Shown: positions 1-9,673, counted from the stretch's first letter. The stretch is DNA of 64,000 bases from JACRDG01 sp963760985 (GCA_963760985.1 CAVXFM010000015.1:806001-870000); one strand, 5' to 3'. Program-made: numbers and translations. Notes: a model not told the origin generated them from the sequence alone.

Positions 1-1436
1 ACCTCGCCCCGCGCGTACCCCAGAGAACGCAGAAACAACTCGTTGCAGTCCCTGATGATGGGCGTGCCCCCTTGATTCCAGGTGAGGACATACATGAACG
101 GGGCGTGCTCAAAGAGACTTCTATACCGTCTCTCTGCATGCTGCAGCTTTTCCTCCGCATGTTTTCGGTCGGTGACATCCAGAACTATCCCGGCAATTCG
201 CAAGGCTTGCCCTGCGTCATCCCGTTCCACGACCATGCCGCGGGCATGAATCCACTTCCAGTTGCCCGACCTGTCCTGCAGTCGATATTCCACCTCGTAC
301 TGCGGTATGCGCCCCTGGAGAAGCCGTGTCGTCTTCTCCAGGACCCCCGGCAAATCGTCCGGGTGAACCATCTCTTTCCACAGATTGATATGGTTCGAGG
401 GCTCATCAGCGGATACTCCGAGCATATCCGCGTATCTTTCGTTAGAGATGACCTGGCCCGTCTGCACGTGCCAGTCCCACAGGCCCCCTTCGGCTGCCTC
501 CATTGCAAGTCTGAATCTCTCTTCGGACCTACGGAGTTCCGACTCCGTGTCATCTATCAGCTTTCCGACCTTGCTCCCTGAGTAGATCGCCATTACCCCG
601 AACAGAATAGCAACGATTACCGCGAGAAATGCCGACAACAGAGCGTCGTTGACGTGCCACAGGGAGGGACCGATACGGCTAATGAAACCCTGGACAATTA
701 CCGCAAGGACTACCAAGGGAACAAAACTGCGCGCGAGCTGTGCAGACGTTGCACTTCCCTGGAGAAGAAAGTTCAGCGGTATGGTGCCTGGAGGGAGTGC
801 AGACGTGATGCCGACACCGAGGAGTAAGAAACCGGCCGCGGTGGTTGCGGCCATCGGAACTACCGTACTCTCATAGAGTATGGGAGTCCCATACAGGTAA
901 CTCAGGAGCGTCGCAAAGGCGCCGAAGATCGTCGCAAAAGCCAGCAATCCGCTCAGGTGCACCTGATTGGGCCCTCTCTGTGTCGAGGGAGATGCCAGAG
1001 GTCCCAGCAGTAGCGACAGGGCCGATACAAAAAACAGTGCTCCAGTCCAAGGAGACATCCTTCCCAATGGAATCCCGTGCAAAGAGTCACTTCGGGGAAA
1101 AACGAGGTCTTCAAAGTCCAAATCGATTCTGAAGAACGTGATGGCCTTGCACGCCCCTAAGATCATGACGAGGATAACGAATGCGCGAATGGTATGACGA
1201 ACCATGAGGCGAGAACCGGCTGCGGGAGTACCTAGAAGCGCCAGGGCCAGCACCAGAAAACACGCGACAGTGCTGGGGGCCATGGGAATAAAACTTTCCC
1301 GGATGCTTGCCAGGACGGTGTGTCCGGTCATCCAGCCTGCCAAGCCTATTACCGCAATGAGGATCACACCGACTGCAGCAAGCAGCGCCACCTTTCCCTC
1401 ACAGACGCTGAGCATTCCGTACTGCCGCATATTCAT
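1..1436 (-). CDS. Membrane-bound PAS-domain sensor protein (3' part beyond window)
   Basis: This reading frame is open from the window edge back to an ATG at 1436, which has a GGGGAG ribosome site five bases upstream. It covers at least 478 residues. The N-terminal half is strongly hydrophobic with about eight candidate membrane segments (the first is around residues 12-35). It is followed by a linker ending in ELRRSEERFRLAMEAA, the usual entry to a PAS domain, and by a complete PAS/PAC unit (WDWHVQTG, WIHARGMVVERD, GIVLDVTDRKHAEEKL). A second PAS domain begins at ERRYRSLFEHAP and runs off the window. The output domain, probably histidine kinase or GGDEF, is not visible. It is likely a membrane receptor for a small molecule or redox signal. 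The ORFs on the other strand are shadows. Confidence 0.85.
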   Translation of the reverse strand, partial: MNMRQYGMLSVCEGKVALLAAVGVILIAVIGLAGWMTGHTVLASIRESFIPMAPSTVACFLVLALALLGTPAAGSRLMVRHTIRAFVILVMILGACKAITFFRIDLDFEDLVFPRSDSLHGIPLGRMSPWTGALFFVSALSLLLGPLASPSTQRGPNQVHLSGLLAFATIFGAFATLLSYLYGTPILYESTVVPMAATTAAGFLLLGVGITSALPPGTIPLNFLLQGSATSAQLARSFVPLVVLAVIVQGFISRIGPSLWHVNDALLSAFLAVIVAILFGVMAIYSGSKVGKLIDDTESELRRSEERFRLAMEAAEGGLWDWHVQTGQVISNERYADMLGVSADEPSNHINLWKEMVHPDDLPGVLEKTTRLLQGRIPQYEVEYRLQDRSGNWKWIHARGMVVERDDAGQALRIAGIVLDVTDRKHAEEKLQHAERRYRSLFEHAPFMYVLTWNQGGTPIIRDCNELFLRSLGYARGE

Positions 1437-1903
1437 TGCGTCTCCCCGCTGCCATCAACCCAAGAAGCCACGATGCCAAGCTCTTTCTTGCCTACCTCGA
1501 CGAGGAGGATCCTATCTTAAGAGATGAGCATTCCTGCCGCGGCTCCACTCTTCGCTTCGTGGGTCATAAACCCTCCTTCAGCCACTTACACGCTTCGTGA
1601 GAGCTTGATTTTCCCACGAACCTACACTGACACATACTAAGAGTAAGCAGGACGGGCGACTGAGTCAAACGTCTATGGGGGAAATCTGGCCGGAGCTGCA
1701 ATGGGCAAGGACTCATACCGATTCTCGTGCAAACGCGTAAAATCGTAGGGCTGGGGATCTCCTGAGCGAAGTGATGAGACGGCCTCGCGTCGTCCGTAGC
1801 CAAGGGGGTCGCCAGTCTGTAGCCTGCGCCAAGTTGTACCGTCGAAAGCGAATCGGTTTCAGCAGGATGGGGTCCGCACGTGGTTCATCGCTGCTCACGA
1901 ACG
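1437..1903. other. Intergenic region with a weak dispersed-repeat copy
   Basis: I see no supportable gene here. Bases 1748-1815 resemble the start of repeat family A (CTGAGCGAAG followed by a GCGTCG core), described at 10066, but more diverged than the other copies. Confidence 0.4.
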
Positions 1904-2833
1904 TCAGGTCTGTACGAGAGAGGGTTGCCTCGTGGCGATCATGTCTTTTCCCGCTTCCTTAGCCGAATACATCAGTTTGTCCGCGCTTTGAATCATCTGA
2001 TCAACGGATTCGGGAAACTCATCCTGAAAACTCACCATTCCCGCGCTTACGGTCACAGGCCACTCGTTCTGTCTGAAGACGCGCAGCAAACTCTCTCGCA
2101 GTCTTCCCGCCACCTCCTGGGCTTGCACGGGGGTGATCTCCGTGAGCAGCACCGCAAACTCATCACCGCCAAGTCTCGCAACCGCATCCGTGGTGCGGGT
2201 CCCGGTCTTAAGCGTACCCGCGACATCGACCAAGACACGGTCGCCTTCACTATGGCCGAGCCTGTCATTCACTTGTTTGAAGTTGTCAAGATCCAAATAG
2301 ATCAAAGTCAGAGGATGGCGAAATCTGTGGCTTCTGGACAGTTCCGTTCCGACGACCTCGGTAAAGCCCCTGAAATTTAAGGCTCCTGTCAAAGAATCGG
2401 TTCGGGAGAGTCTTTCCAGCTCTCGGTTCATATTCCTTATCTTGCCCAAGGCCAGTGCCACGACCGCGTAAAAGCTGAACCTCACCCCCGCGTTCCAGAA
2501 GAGAATCCATTGGACGGAGTATTCGCGGCCTGTTAAATAGTCTGCCAGGAGCCACGTCATTGCGGTGATAAAGCACATGATCAAGGCGGACCCGGTGTTT
2601 CCGAACCAGGCGAGCACAAACACCGGGCCCAAGTAGAAGACCGAAAAAGACAGTTCGTCACCGGTCGAATAATCCAACACTCCGCACACGATATTGAGCG
2701 AAATGCCCACGATCACGAGACCCAGAGGGGACAATCGCTCGATATATCGGGTCAAGCTTTCCCCGCTCCTTCCCGCAATCTTCCTCAGAATCGTTTTCGT
2801 GGCCACGAGCGGTGTCCGAATAAGTGATTGCAT
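1904..2833 (-). CDS. Membrane-anchored diguanylate cyclase (GGDEF)
   Basis: This 309-residue protein makes cyclic di-GMP from two GTP. The N-terminal half has about four hydrophobic helices (VIVGISLNIVCGVLDY, FSVFYLGPVFVLAWFG and two more up to about residue 130). A GGDEF domain follows from about residue 143 (SRTDSLTGALNFRGF). The active-site signature is intact (ARLGGDEFAVLL), as is the lysine motif SADKLMYSAKEAGKD. An RxxD inhibitory site (RTTD) lies five residues before GGDEF, so product inhibition is expected. No EAL domain is present. The ATG at 2833 has only a weak ribosome site. It is divergently oriented from nothing obvious and is probably a single-gene unit. Confidence 0.9.
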   Translation of the reverse strand: MQSLIRTPLVATKTILRKIAGRSGESLTRYIERLSPLGLVIVGISLNIVCGVLDYSTGDELSFSVFYLGPVFVLAWFGNTGSALIMCFITAMTWLLADYLTGREYSVQWILFWNAGVRFSFYAVVALALGKIRNMNRELERLSRTDSLTGALNFRGFTEVVGTELSRSHRFRHPLTLIYLDLDNFKQVNDRLGHSEGDRVLVDVAGTLKTGTRTTDAVARLGGDEFAVLLTEITPVQAQEVAGRLRESLLRVFRQNEWPVTVSAGMVSFQDEFPESVDQMIQSADKLMYSAKEAGKDMIATRQPSLVQT

Positions 2834-2944
2834 GGGCGAACCAGTGGGCTACGGCGGGGGAAACACGCGATGCCGCTCGCGCGATTCATCAGGCGCCGTG
2901 GCCCATGCGACAATTCCACTGCTTTCATCGGAAAGGTCGCGTTG

Positions 2945-3973
2945 CTACTGTTTGGTCGAATGGCTCTTCACCTTGGCCAGGAAAAAGTCAAACAGTTCCG
3001 GGCCGATGAACGGCCGATACTTGTCCCATACCGGTTTGGTTGCGGCTTTGAACGCTGCTTTTTCTGCCTTGGTGAGCTCAATGACCTTTACGCCGTTGCG
3101 TTTGCGGTACTCGGCCACGGAAATCCCGCTCTTAGGCAATTTTTTGCTGAGCTGAGCGTTCACTTCCCTGTTCACCTTGATTGCGATCTTCCCGGCTTCA
3201 TAAAAAATCTTCTGTTGCTCGGGAGTGAGCTTGTTCCATGCGTCCTTGTTCACGATGATGATGCATTCGGTGAGAATGTGACCGGTCATGGTCGCGTGTT
3301 TCGTGATTTCCGTGGCCTTTATGAGAATGGAGGTCAGCAGAGGGTTTTCTTGTGCGTCTATGGTGCCGTTCTGCAATGCGCTGTAGATTTCCGGGAACGG
3401 CAGGTCCGTAGGCGATGCGCCGAGCTGCTTGAAGGTGTCGATATAAATGGGGCTGGTCATCACCCGGATCTTGAGTCCCTTCAGGTCTTCGGGCTTCCGG
3501 ATGTCTCTCTTGCTGTTGGTGATGTCTCTGATGCCGTTTTCCGTCCATCCCACTCCCACGAAACCCTTGGCTGGCAGGTAACTGAAAATCTTTTGCTGGA
3601 CTTCGGGGTCGTCGATGACTGCGTACGCGGTCTTGAGGTCCGGGAACACAAAAGGAAGATCCGTTATAGCTACTTGAGGGACGTAATTCTGCAAGACCGC
3701 GACCGATACCGTGGCCATTTCAAGGGTCCCGGACTGGACCTGGTCTGCCAGTGAGGTCTCGCCACCCAATTGGCCGAACGGAAAGTTCTGTATTTCCACC
3801 GCACCGTGGGTTTTGTCCTTCACATATGCGGCAAAGGCTTCGATGCCCTTGTTCTGTCCGTGAAACGGCGGTGCGACATGCCCGCACTTCATGGTCAGCG
3901 TTGCCATCGCGGGTATCGCGCACAGCAGCACGGTGATCGTAACTGATAAAAGCGTCAGCAGCCCTCTTTTCAT
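2945..3973 (-). CDS. dctP: TRAP transporter substrate-binding protein, DctP family (orphan)
   Basis: This is a periplasmic receptor of a tripartite ATP-independent transporter, 342 residues from ATG 3973, which has a GGAGAAGAG site upstream. The ORF extends further upstream, but the chosen start gives a clean signal peptide (MKRGLLTLLSVTITVLLCA, cleavage after AMA). Family features include the early GHVAPPFHGQNKGIEAFA, the domain-linking arginine region (DLKGLKIRVMTSPIY), FPEIYSALQNGTIDAQENPL and KDAWNKLTPEQQKIF. DctP proteins typically bind organic acids, but the substrate cannot be read from the sequence. No DctQ or DctM gene lies beside it; a complete dctPQM set is 28 kb away with a clearly different DctP. 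Confidence 0.9.
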   Translation of the reverse strand: MKRGLLTLLSVTITVLLCAIPAMATLTMKCGHVAPPFHGQNKGIEAFAAYVKDKTHGAVEIQNFPFGQLGGETSLADQVQSGTLEMATVSVAVLQNYVPQVAITDLPFVFPDLKTAYAVIDDPEVQQKIFSYLPAKGFVGVGWTENGIRDITNSKRDIRKPEDLKGLKIRVMTSPIYIDTFKQLGASPTDLPFPEIYSALQNGTIDAQENPLLTSILIKATEITKHATMTGHILTECIIIVNKDAWNKLTPEQQKIFYEAGKIAIKVNREVNAQLSKKLPKSGISVAEYRKRNGVKVIELTKAEKAAFKAATKPVWDKYRPFIGPELFDFFLAKVKSHSTKQ

Positions 3974-4857
3974 TTCTCTTCTCCTTGAAAACGAACTTCT
4001 ACTGAGCGCCCTGAGAATGACGATCATTCTTACGAGCGGTTCAGGATCACTCGGCCGAAAGGTGCCATCATCACAAGACGTTGTCGGCAAAGCCAGTCAG
4101 GGGATTGTGCCTTGACGCGATCACTGTCTCCAACGTTCCGTAGAGTAGCGCGTTTTTCTCACCCCCTCGGTTTTTTCGCGGGATCCTCTGCGTGCCCTGC
4201 GTGGCGTTTAGGAGCCTGTCGCGAAACCCGATGCAGGCTTCGAATCGTGCTACACGTGTGCCCCCGCAATCGGTTCCACGTCTCGGGTAGGCTCCTATCA
4301 GTCTGACATACCTAGGTTTCGGGTTGGGCGTGTCTTCGTGACGTGGCGCCAACTGACCCCATCGTGGCACGTTGTCGGGAAAGCATTGCGTTCCGCAACA
4401 GCCTGCTTGCAACACCGGTTTGCATGGTATCAGACCTTCTATCACGACGTGTAGCAAATTTCCACCCGTCGCTTCTTGGAACAGGAGCCTGTTGCGCAAC
4501 CCTTTCAGGCAAAATATGCGCACACCCTGGGTACACGTTCCCCGCACAATGCGTGCCGCAGCAAAAAGCGGTAAGAGCCTCATCGACCATTGATACCTGA
4601 AAACACCAAGGAAATGCTGCAGCGGCCGTGTATGTTCAGTCCTCGACCTGATGGCATTGTGTGCGAAAAGTCTCGTGCGGGTGAACCTTCCCTCTTTCAA
4701 ACTGAATCAGTATCATATAAAGGTCTTTGTGCAAATGTGCGCTCTTCATGAATAAGCGGGGCATCATACCTTTGGTCATTCAGAGGTTACTGCGAGCCTC
4801 GGACAAGGGAACCACATGGTGGGGAGGGATGCGCATCTTGACTCGGAGGAATGACGA
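3974..4857. other. Long intergenic region with inverted-repeat element
   Basis: There are no convincing coding features: the ORFs here have atypical composition and no ribosome sites. Bases 4209-4297 form a roughly 89-bp unit bounded by 9-bp inverted repeats (TAGGAGCCT / AGGCTCCTA). A related start (AGGAGCCTGTTGCGCAACC) recurs near 4488, suggesting a small non-autonomous repeat. The promoter of the MCE gene at 4858 should lie at the right end. Confidence 0.5.
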
Positions 4858-5730
4858 ATGACCAGCCAGGCGAAAAAACTCAAGATCGGACTCTTCGTAA
4901 TCGTAAGCATATTTCTCACAATCGCCATTTTGGTCTGGCTGGGAGCTTCTCGGTACTTTGAGGAAACCAAGACTGTCGCGGCATACTTCAGCGAAAGTGT
5001 GCAGGGTCTCGAAGCAGATAGCCCGGTGAAATTCCGCGGCGTTCCGGTGGGAAGAGTCAGTGCGATCCGTCTGGCCCCTGATGGCAGGTTGATCGAGGTG
5101 ATCATGAGCTTGAACCGGAATTTCAAAGTGACCAGCAACCTGGGAATCAAGATGAACCTCCTGGGCCTTACAGGGATGAAATATCTCGAGATCGATACGT
5201 TTCCTGCAGATCAAAAGCGAGAAGCTGTCACGTACAACTTTCAACCCCGTTACCCCGTGATCACCTCGTACCCGTCGGACATCAAGGAATTCGGGAGCGC
5301 ACTGGACGTGATGTTCCAGAAAATCAAGACCGTAGATGTGCAGCAGCTTTCACAGAATCTTGTCAGCATAACCGGAAAACTCGACAAGTTACTGAGCGAG
5401 GGAAAACTCGGCAAGATTCAGTCAGAGGCCCTGGATGCGTTCAAGGAGGTAAAAGAGACAGCACGGAGAGTTCACGAAGAAGTCAATCGCATGCAAGCGG
5501 GCAAACAGGTCACTCGCACGTTCGACAAGGCGTCGGGTTTCTTTGATGAAAGCGCCGAGACCGCGAGAAACGTTGACCGCATGGTGCGAAGAACGGACAA
5601 GAGCTTGAGCTACTTGACTCAGAAACTGGACACGGTGGCAGATAATTTGATTGCATTCTCACGAATGATCAGGCAAAAACCCTCAAGCATCTGGTGGCCA
5701 TGGGAAAAGGAATCCAGTGGGAAAAAATAG
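4858..5730 (+). CDS. MlaD/MCE-domain lipid-transport protein
   Basis: This 290-residue protein has a short cytoplasmic start, one membrane anchor (residues about 10-29, IGLFVIVSIFLTIAILVWLG) and an MCE domain (about 38-115: YFSESVQGLEADSPVKFRGV, GVPVGRVSAIRL). Its C-terminal half is helical and charged with heptad-like spacing, as in PqiB/MlaD-type proteins that hexamerise and bind lipids in the periplasm. The usual partners are an MlaE permease and MlaF ATPase, which are not in this window. The lipoprotein gene downstream is of the ABC-auxiliary type found with MCE systems, so the two probably act together in phospholipid movement between the membranes. The ATG has a GGAGGAATGACGA ribosome site. 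Confidence 0.88.
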   Translation: MTSQAKKLKIGLFVIVSIFLTIAILVWLGASRYFEETKTVAAYFSESVQGLEADSPVKFRGVPVGRVSAIRLAPDGRLIEVIMSLNRNFKVTSNLGIKMNLLGLTGMKYLEIDTFPADQKREAVTYNFQPRYPVITSYPSDIKEFGSALDVMFQKIKTVDVQQLSQNLVSITGKLDKLLSEGKLGKIQSEALDAFKEVKETARRVHEEVNRMQAGKQVTRTFDKASGFFDESAETARNVDRMVRRTDKSLSYLTQKLDTVADNLIAFSRMIRQKPSSIWWPWEKESSGKK

Positions 5731-5890
5731 GATAACCGTACAGGAGGACCGTGTATCGGTCCCGGGAAATCAAATCAGAGGGTCACCAAGCGAAGAAAGC
5801 AACAGATGATTTTATGCACGTCCCCGCGTGGTTGATTCTTTATCACCGCGGTGAACATTACCGCTCAATATACGCTCGCGGTCTTTACGG

Positions 5891-6511
5891 ATGGTGCCGA
5901 ATCTCAGACGACAGATGGTGTTCATGGCAATGAGCCTTCTCTTTGGGAGCTGCGCCTCGCAATCCTCGGAGATGATGAGACCGTTCACCCTCGACTATCC
6001 GCCTCCCACACGAGTGACCGCCTCACCTGTTCCCCAGACGCTCATGGTCTATCAATTCCTCGTGGGCCCTTTTGTGAACCCCGAGTACCTGACCGTGTCC
6101 GGAGCGGATTCCCGCCAGAACGCACAGGCCGTGCAACGCTGGCAGGAAAACCCGGCAGACATGCTCACCAATCTGACTTTGCGGGATTTGGCAAGCTCGG
6201 GGCTGTTCTTTCGGACGGTCGATCAGTTCAGCACCCTCCCGTATCGATATGCGCTGGAGGGCACGGTGCGCACCATCGAGGGAAAGATCAGAGACAAGAA
6301 AGCCATGGCAATCCTCCGGGTGGAAGTGAGCCTGCTCGATTTTGAAGTCCCATGGGCCGTTGACAAGACCATCTTTACCAAGGCGTATCAGGTGGAAATC
6401 CCCGGCAGAGATTCCTCTGCCGAGGCGATTGAAGCAGCCTTGAACCGTGCAGCCGCGGAGTACTCGCGGCGTCTGCGCAGGGATCTTCGCGCGCTCATGG
6501 AAAAAGAGTAG
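5891..6511 (+). CDS. ABC-type transport auxiliary lipoprotein (PqiC/ABC_trans_aux-like)
   Basis: This protein of up to 206 residues has an N-terminal hydrophobic stretch followed by a probable lipobox cysteine (SLLFGSC), so it is likely an outer- or inner-membrane lipoprotein. The remainder fits the family of small lipoproteins encoded with MCE transporters: TLDYPPP, then VYQFLVGPFVNPEYL, a region comparable to 'Y.....RWQENPADMLTNLTLRDLASSGLF', and a C-terminal arginine-rich helix. It starts 160 bases after the MCE gene, same strand. The start is uncertain: ATG 5891 or ATG 5915 would both place the lipobox correctly, and neither has a strong ribosome site. Confidence 0.72.
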   Translation: MVPNLRRQMVFMAMSLLFGSCASQSSEMMRPFTLDYPPPTRVTASPVPQTLMVYQFLVGPFVNPEYLTVSGADSRQNAQAVQRWQENPADMLTNLTLRDLASSGLFFRTVDQFSTLPYRYALEGTVRTIEGKIRDKKAMAILRVEVSLLDFEVPWAVDKTIFTKAYQVEIPGRDSSAEAIEAALNRAAAEYSRRLRRDLRALMEKE

Positions 6512-6576
6512 GAATCATAAGAAACACCATTCGTGTGCGAGTCATCCCCCTTGCCCGACGAATTGTCCTCAGGGCC

Positions 6577-7824
6577 CTACTCGCCGGCGGTCAATCGTTC
6601 GATCACCGCTTTGCCGAATCCTGAGCAGGAAACTTCCGTTGCAGAGGTCATGAGCCTGGCCAGATCGTACGTGACCACGCGTGCCTGGATAGCGGCTCGT
6701 ATGCCATGGAGGACCAGATCCGCTGCCTCTTTCCATCCCATGTATTCCAGCATCATGACCCCAGACAGCAGCAGAGAGCCTGGATTCACCTTGTCCTGGC
6801 CCACGTATTTCGGCGCGCTCCCGTGAGTGGCCTCAAAGATGGCGCACGTGTCCCCGATGTTTGCTCCGGGCGCCATCCCGAGTCCCCCTACCTCCGCGGC
6901 AAGGGCATCGGAAAGGTAGTCCCCGTTCAAATTGGGCAAGGCCAACACTTCATAGTCCCGCGGCCGGATCAGGGCCTGCTGAAACATGGAATCCGCGATG
7001 CGGTCGTTGAGGATGATCTTATTCTCGGCTGACTCGCCGCATTCCAGTTCTTTTTCCGTAATCACTTTGCCGGCAAACTCTTCGGCACTCACCTGATAGC
7101 CCCAGTCACGAAAGGCCCCTTCGGTGAACTTCATGATATTGCCTTTGTGAACCAGGGTGACCCTTTTTCTCCCGTGGTCCAGGGCGAACTGTATCGCGCG
7201 GCGCACGAGTCTCTTGGTCGCGCGAGGGCTGATCGGTTTGATGCCAACCCCGGAATCGGGGTCGAGGGTCACGCCCATGGTTTCTTTGAGATATCCGATG
7301 ACCTTGCGGCAGTCTTCGGTGCCTGATTTCCATTCGATTCCCACGTACACGTCTTCGGTGTTCTCGCGAAAGATCACCATATCCACGTCTTCCGGTCGCA
7401 GCATCGGCGAGGGCGTGCCAGGTATATACTTCACCGGCCGCACGCACACGTACAGGTCGAGCTTTTGCCTGAGTGTGACGTTCAGGCTCCGAAACCCTCC
7501 GCCCACGGGCGTCGTCAAAGGGCCTTTGATCACTACCACGGCCCGTTCGATGGCTTTTAATGTCTCTTCCGGGAGGTACTCGTGTAAAAGAGAGAAACTC
7601 TTTTCCCCTGCAGCAAGTTCCCACCACACAATGCGGCGTGTATCTCCATAGGCTTTGTGCACAGCCGCGTCAAAGACCGGTCGCGCTGCTTTCCAGAGGT
7701 CCGGGCCGACTCCATCTCCTTCAATCCATCCTACAACGGGGTTGTCAGGAACCACAAGACTGCCTGCATGGGTGATGCTTATCCAAGCGCCGTCAGAGGG
7801 CGGCGACGTAAAGACGCTTTGCAT
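6577..7824 (-). CDS. icd: Isocitrate dehydrogenase (NADP+ type)
   Basis: This enzyme catalyses oxidative decarboxylation of isocitrate to 2-oxoglutarate. It has 415 residues from ATG 7824, chosen over an in-frame ATG at 7872 because TTATGGAG precedes it at good spacing. Diagnostic motifs are GWIEGDGVGPD near the N terminus, SLNVTLRQKLDLYVCVRPV (substrate-binding Ser and Arg residues; the Ser matches the regulatory serine of E. coli Icd), FRENTEDVYVGIEW, VHKGNIMKFTEGAFRDWGY, NLNGDYLSDALAAEVGGLG (metal-binding aspartates) and EATHGSAPKYVGQDKVNP. Length and motif order match the monomer of the homodimeric bacterial enzyme. No isocitrate dehydrogenase kinase is nearby. It could feed an oxidative or incomplete TCA cycle. 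Confidence 0.95.
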   Translation of the reverse strand: MQSVFTSPPSDGAWISITHAGSLVVPDNPVVGWIEGDGVGPDLWKAARPVFDAAVHKAYGDTRRIVWWELAAGEKSFSLLHEYLPEETLKAIERAVVVIKGPLTTPVGGGFRSLNVTLRQKLDLYVCVRPVKYIPGTPSPMLRPEDVDMVIFRENTEDVYVGIEWKSGTEDCRKVIGYLKETMGVTLDPDSGVGIKPISPRATKRLVRRAIQFALDHGRKRVTLVHKGNIMKFTEGAFRDWGYQVSAEEFAGKVITEKELECGESAENKIILNDRIADSMFQQALIRPRDYEVLALPNLNGDYLSDALAAEVGGLGMAPGANIGDTCAIFEATHGSAPKYVGQDKVNPGSLLLSGVMMLEYMGWKEAADLVLHGIRAAIQARVVTYDLARLMTSATEVSCSGFGKAVIERLTAGE

Positions 7825-8123
7825 ACGGTTGCTCCATAAATGTTGTTTCGTTTTCTTTTGTAAGAACGTCATTGATTATGACCCGCGGGTCGACCATTCC
7901 TCATGCGGGCTTCTTCGCCAACGGTTGTCACCGTATCCCTTTGTGTGACCATTGATCCCGGACGGTGTGGAGAATTGGCATCGTTCTCCCTGCGCTTCCG
8001 CATACTGCGGCCGACCTCCGAATCAGAATGCGGTGTGCCACTTTACGTCAATTCGGTCGCTGCGTCCCACCACGCGAGGATCTGCCACAGACAGAGAGGC
8101 ACCACATTCGACGAACCGAGTGC
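7825..8123. other. Intergenic region, nothing recognised
   Basis: Both flanking genes are on the minus strand. This stretch therefore contains the icd promoter and the downstream end of the methyltransferase gene. No gene, repeat or clear terminator was identified. Confidence 0.4.
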
Positions 8124-8960
8124 TCAGGCAAAGGGGGCCTTACGTTGCTGCGCTGGCGCGGCGAGTCGTACCAGAAACGTCACCCACGGGGGATCCTCGT
8201 ATTCAGCGGTGGTTTCATGCCCCTGCTCCCTGAGAAGCTCCTTGAGGATCTCTCCCTGTTCGCGATTGATACCTGACACGATCCAAAATCGGTGAAACGA
8301 AACCCCTTTCATGGTCACCAGGTCTCTCAGCACGTGAAACGGCAAGTTCGCGGTGACCAGATCGAAAGGCTTGTCCACGAACACTCGCGCCTCTCCGTCG
8401 CGCACCTGGATGATCGACGAAAACCCGTTTCTATCGACGTTTTGCCGGGTAGTTTGGACCGCCAGGTGATTCCGGTCCACTGCCAGCACATGGGTGACAC
8501 CCATTGCCGCGGCAGCCAGCGCGAGTATCCCCGTCCCGGTGCCCAGATCGAGCACTGACGAGACCGTGCGGCTGTGCACGATCTGACGAAGCAAGCGAAG
8601 GCAGCGCAGAGTTGTCGGGTGTGTTCCGTCACCAAAGACGACGGACGGATCCAAAAGGAGAGACCCTTCAGGTGGCGAGGGATGGTCTGCTCCCACGAAA
8701 CGCACTCCCCCCACCAGGATCCCTTGTGCAGGCACCCCTGTCTGCCAGTCTTGGTATCTCATCTCGTTTTGTGAGCCGAGAACCAGGCCTTGCGAAGAGA
8801 GCAATCTCTCTACATAGTTGTTTTCGGGTTGGGTGAAAAAGAGGTACGTCAGTTCCTCTTCGTTCCAAAGCCCGACAAACGAGGAAGGCGCATCGGGAAG
8901 GTCCGTTCCCATGTCCCCCCGAATCTCGTAAATGCTCAGCACGGTGTCCGGGGGGATCAT
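8124..8960 (-). CDS. PrmA-like class I methyltransferase (ribosomal protein L11 type)
   Basis: This 278-residue protein has a SAM-dependent methyltransferase fold. Motifs include DPSVVFGDGTHPTTLRCL (the PrmA-type FGxGxHxTT signature), the SAM-binding loop VLDLGTGTGILALAAAAMG, AVDRNHLAVQTTRQNV, and the catalytic-site loop VTANLPFHVL. In PrmA the equivalent loop is NILA; here it is NLPF, so the substrate may differ from L11. The N-terminal 100 residues are poorly conserved relative to PrmA. It ends 41 bases upstream of nothing on its own strand and is preceded by the double-HTH gene, so the two may share a transcript. I call it PrmA-like rather than PrmA. Confidence 0.78.
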   Translation of the reverse strand: MIPPDTVLSIYEIRGDMGTDLPDAPSSFVGLWNEEELTYLFFTQPENNYVERLLSSQGLVLGSQNEMRYQDWQTGVPAQGILVGGVRFVGADHPSPPEGSLLLDPSVVFGDGTHPTTLRCLRLLRQIVHSRTVSSVLDLGTGTGILALAAAAMGVTHVLAVDRNHLAVQTTRQNVDRNGFSSIIQVRDGEARVFVDKPFDLVTANLPFHVLRDLVTMKGVSFHRFWIVSGINREQGEILKELLREQGHETTAEYEDPPWVTFLVRLAAPAQQRKAPFA

Positions 8961-9000
8961 AGCGGAATCCTGTATGGGGAAGGATTGGGGACGGAACCGA

Positions 9001-9597
9001 TCACCCTAGGTCACTAATCTCGCCAACTTCGCGCACGATAGCCAGATATGTCTGCACTGCCTCGAGCAGGTCGCATTTGGCCTCTGCCACATCCGCGAGT
9101 TCGCTCGCCGTGAGATAGTCCCTCTTGAGCAGATCGTCTATTCTTCGATTGATCTCAATTATCTGTTCCGGTGAGGCGAGTTCTCCGATGTCCAGCTCGG
9201 GCTGCTCTCTCATCTCCTCCGTAGGTTCGAATTCTTCTTCCGGCGTCGGTGCTTCGATTTGCTTGATCCAACCGTCCTGCTCTTTCCATTTGCTGATTGT
9301 AGCCGGGCTGACACCCACTTTACGGGCAAGGTCTTTGTTGGTGACATTTCCGCCCGCGTCCAAATAAAGCTTAAGGGCCTTATCGCGCGCTGCTTTCTTC
9401 CGAACCGTCACCACTGCCGTTTCCTTGACCGCGGGTTGTTCCATTCCTTTGAGTTTCGACGCCCAGTCATCATCCCGTTTCCATCGGCCGACAGTAAGCG
9501 CGTTTACCTTCACCTGGGTTGCTATGTCCCGATTGGTAATTTTTCCGCCGGACTTGAGAAACATTTTCTCTGCCTGAATTCGAGCCTCTTTCTTCAT
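9001..9597 (-). CDS. Protein with two tandem terminase-small-subunit-type HTH motifs
   Basis: This 198-residue protein starts at ATG 9597 behind an AAGGAGACGGGG site. It contains two copies of a helix-turn-helix unit of about 35 residues. The first is around residues 18-45 (KITNRDIATQVKVNALTVGRWKRDDDW). The second is around 80-112 (NVTNKDLARKVGVSPATISKW). This unit resembles the N-terminal DNA-binding segment of PBSX/phBC6A51-type phage terminase small subunits. The C-terminal third is acidic and helical (EQIIEINRRIDDLLKRDYL). No other phage genes are present, so it may be a domesticated regulator. A TGTAC-N4-GTACA dyad lies 77 bases upstream. Confidence 0.75.
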   Translation of the reverse strand: MKKEARIQAEKMFLKSGGKITNRDIATQVKVNALTVGRWKRDDDWASKLKGMEQPAVKETAVVTVRKKAARDKALKLYLDAGGNVTNKDLARKVGVSPATISKWKEQDGWIKQIEAPTPEEEFEPTEEMREQPELDIGELASPEQIIEINRRIDDLLKRDYLTASELADVAEAKCDLLEAVQTYLAIVREVGEISDLG

Positions 9598-9673
9598 CCC
9601 CGTCTCCTTCCGACCGCCGATCGCAGGTCACGGCTCCCTGGGAAGATCATCTGTCGGACTTTGAATGTATGTT

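Noticed and set aside
72..581. Plus-strand ORF opposite the PAS sensor
   Set aside because: The minus strand carries conserved PAS motifs throughout. The plus frame is its shadow.
4071..4700. Minus-strand ORF in the gap before the MCE gene
   Set aside because: Composition and lack of ribosome site suggest chance; inverted repeats lie inside it.
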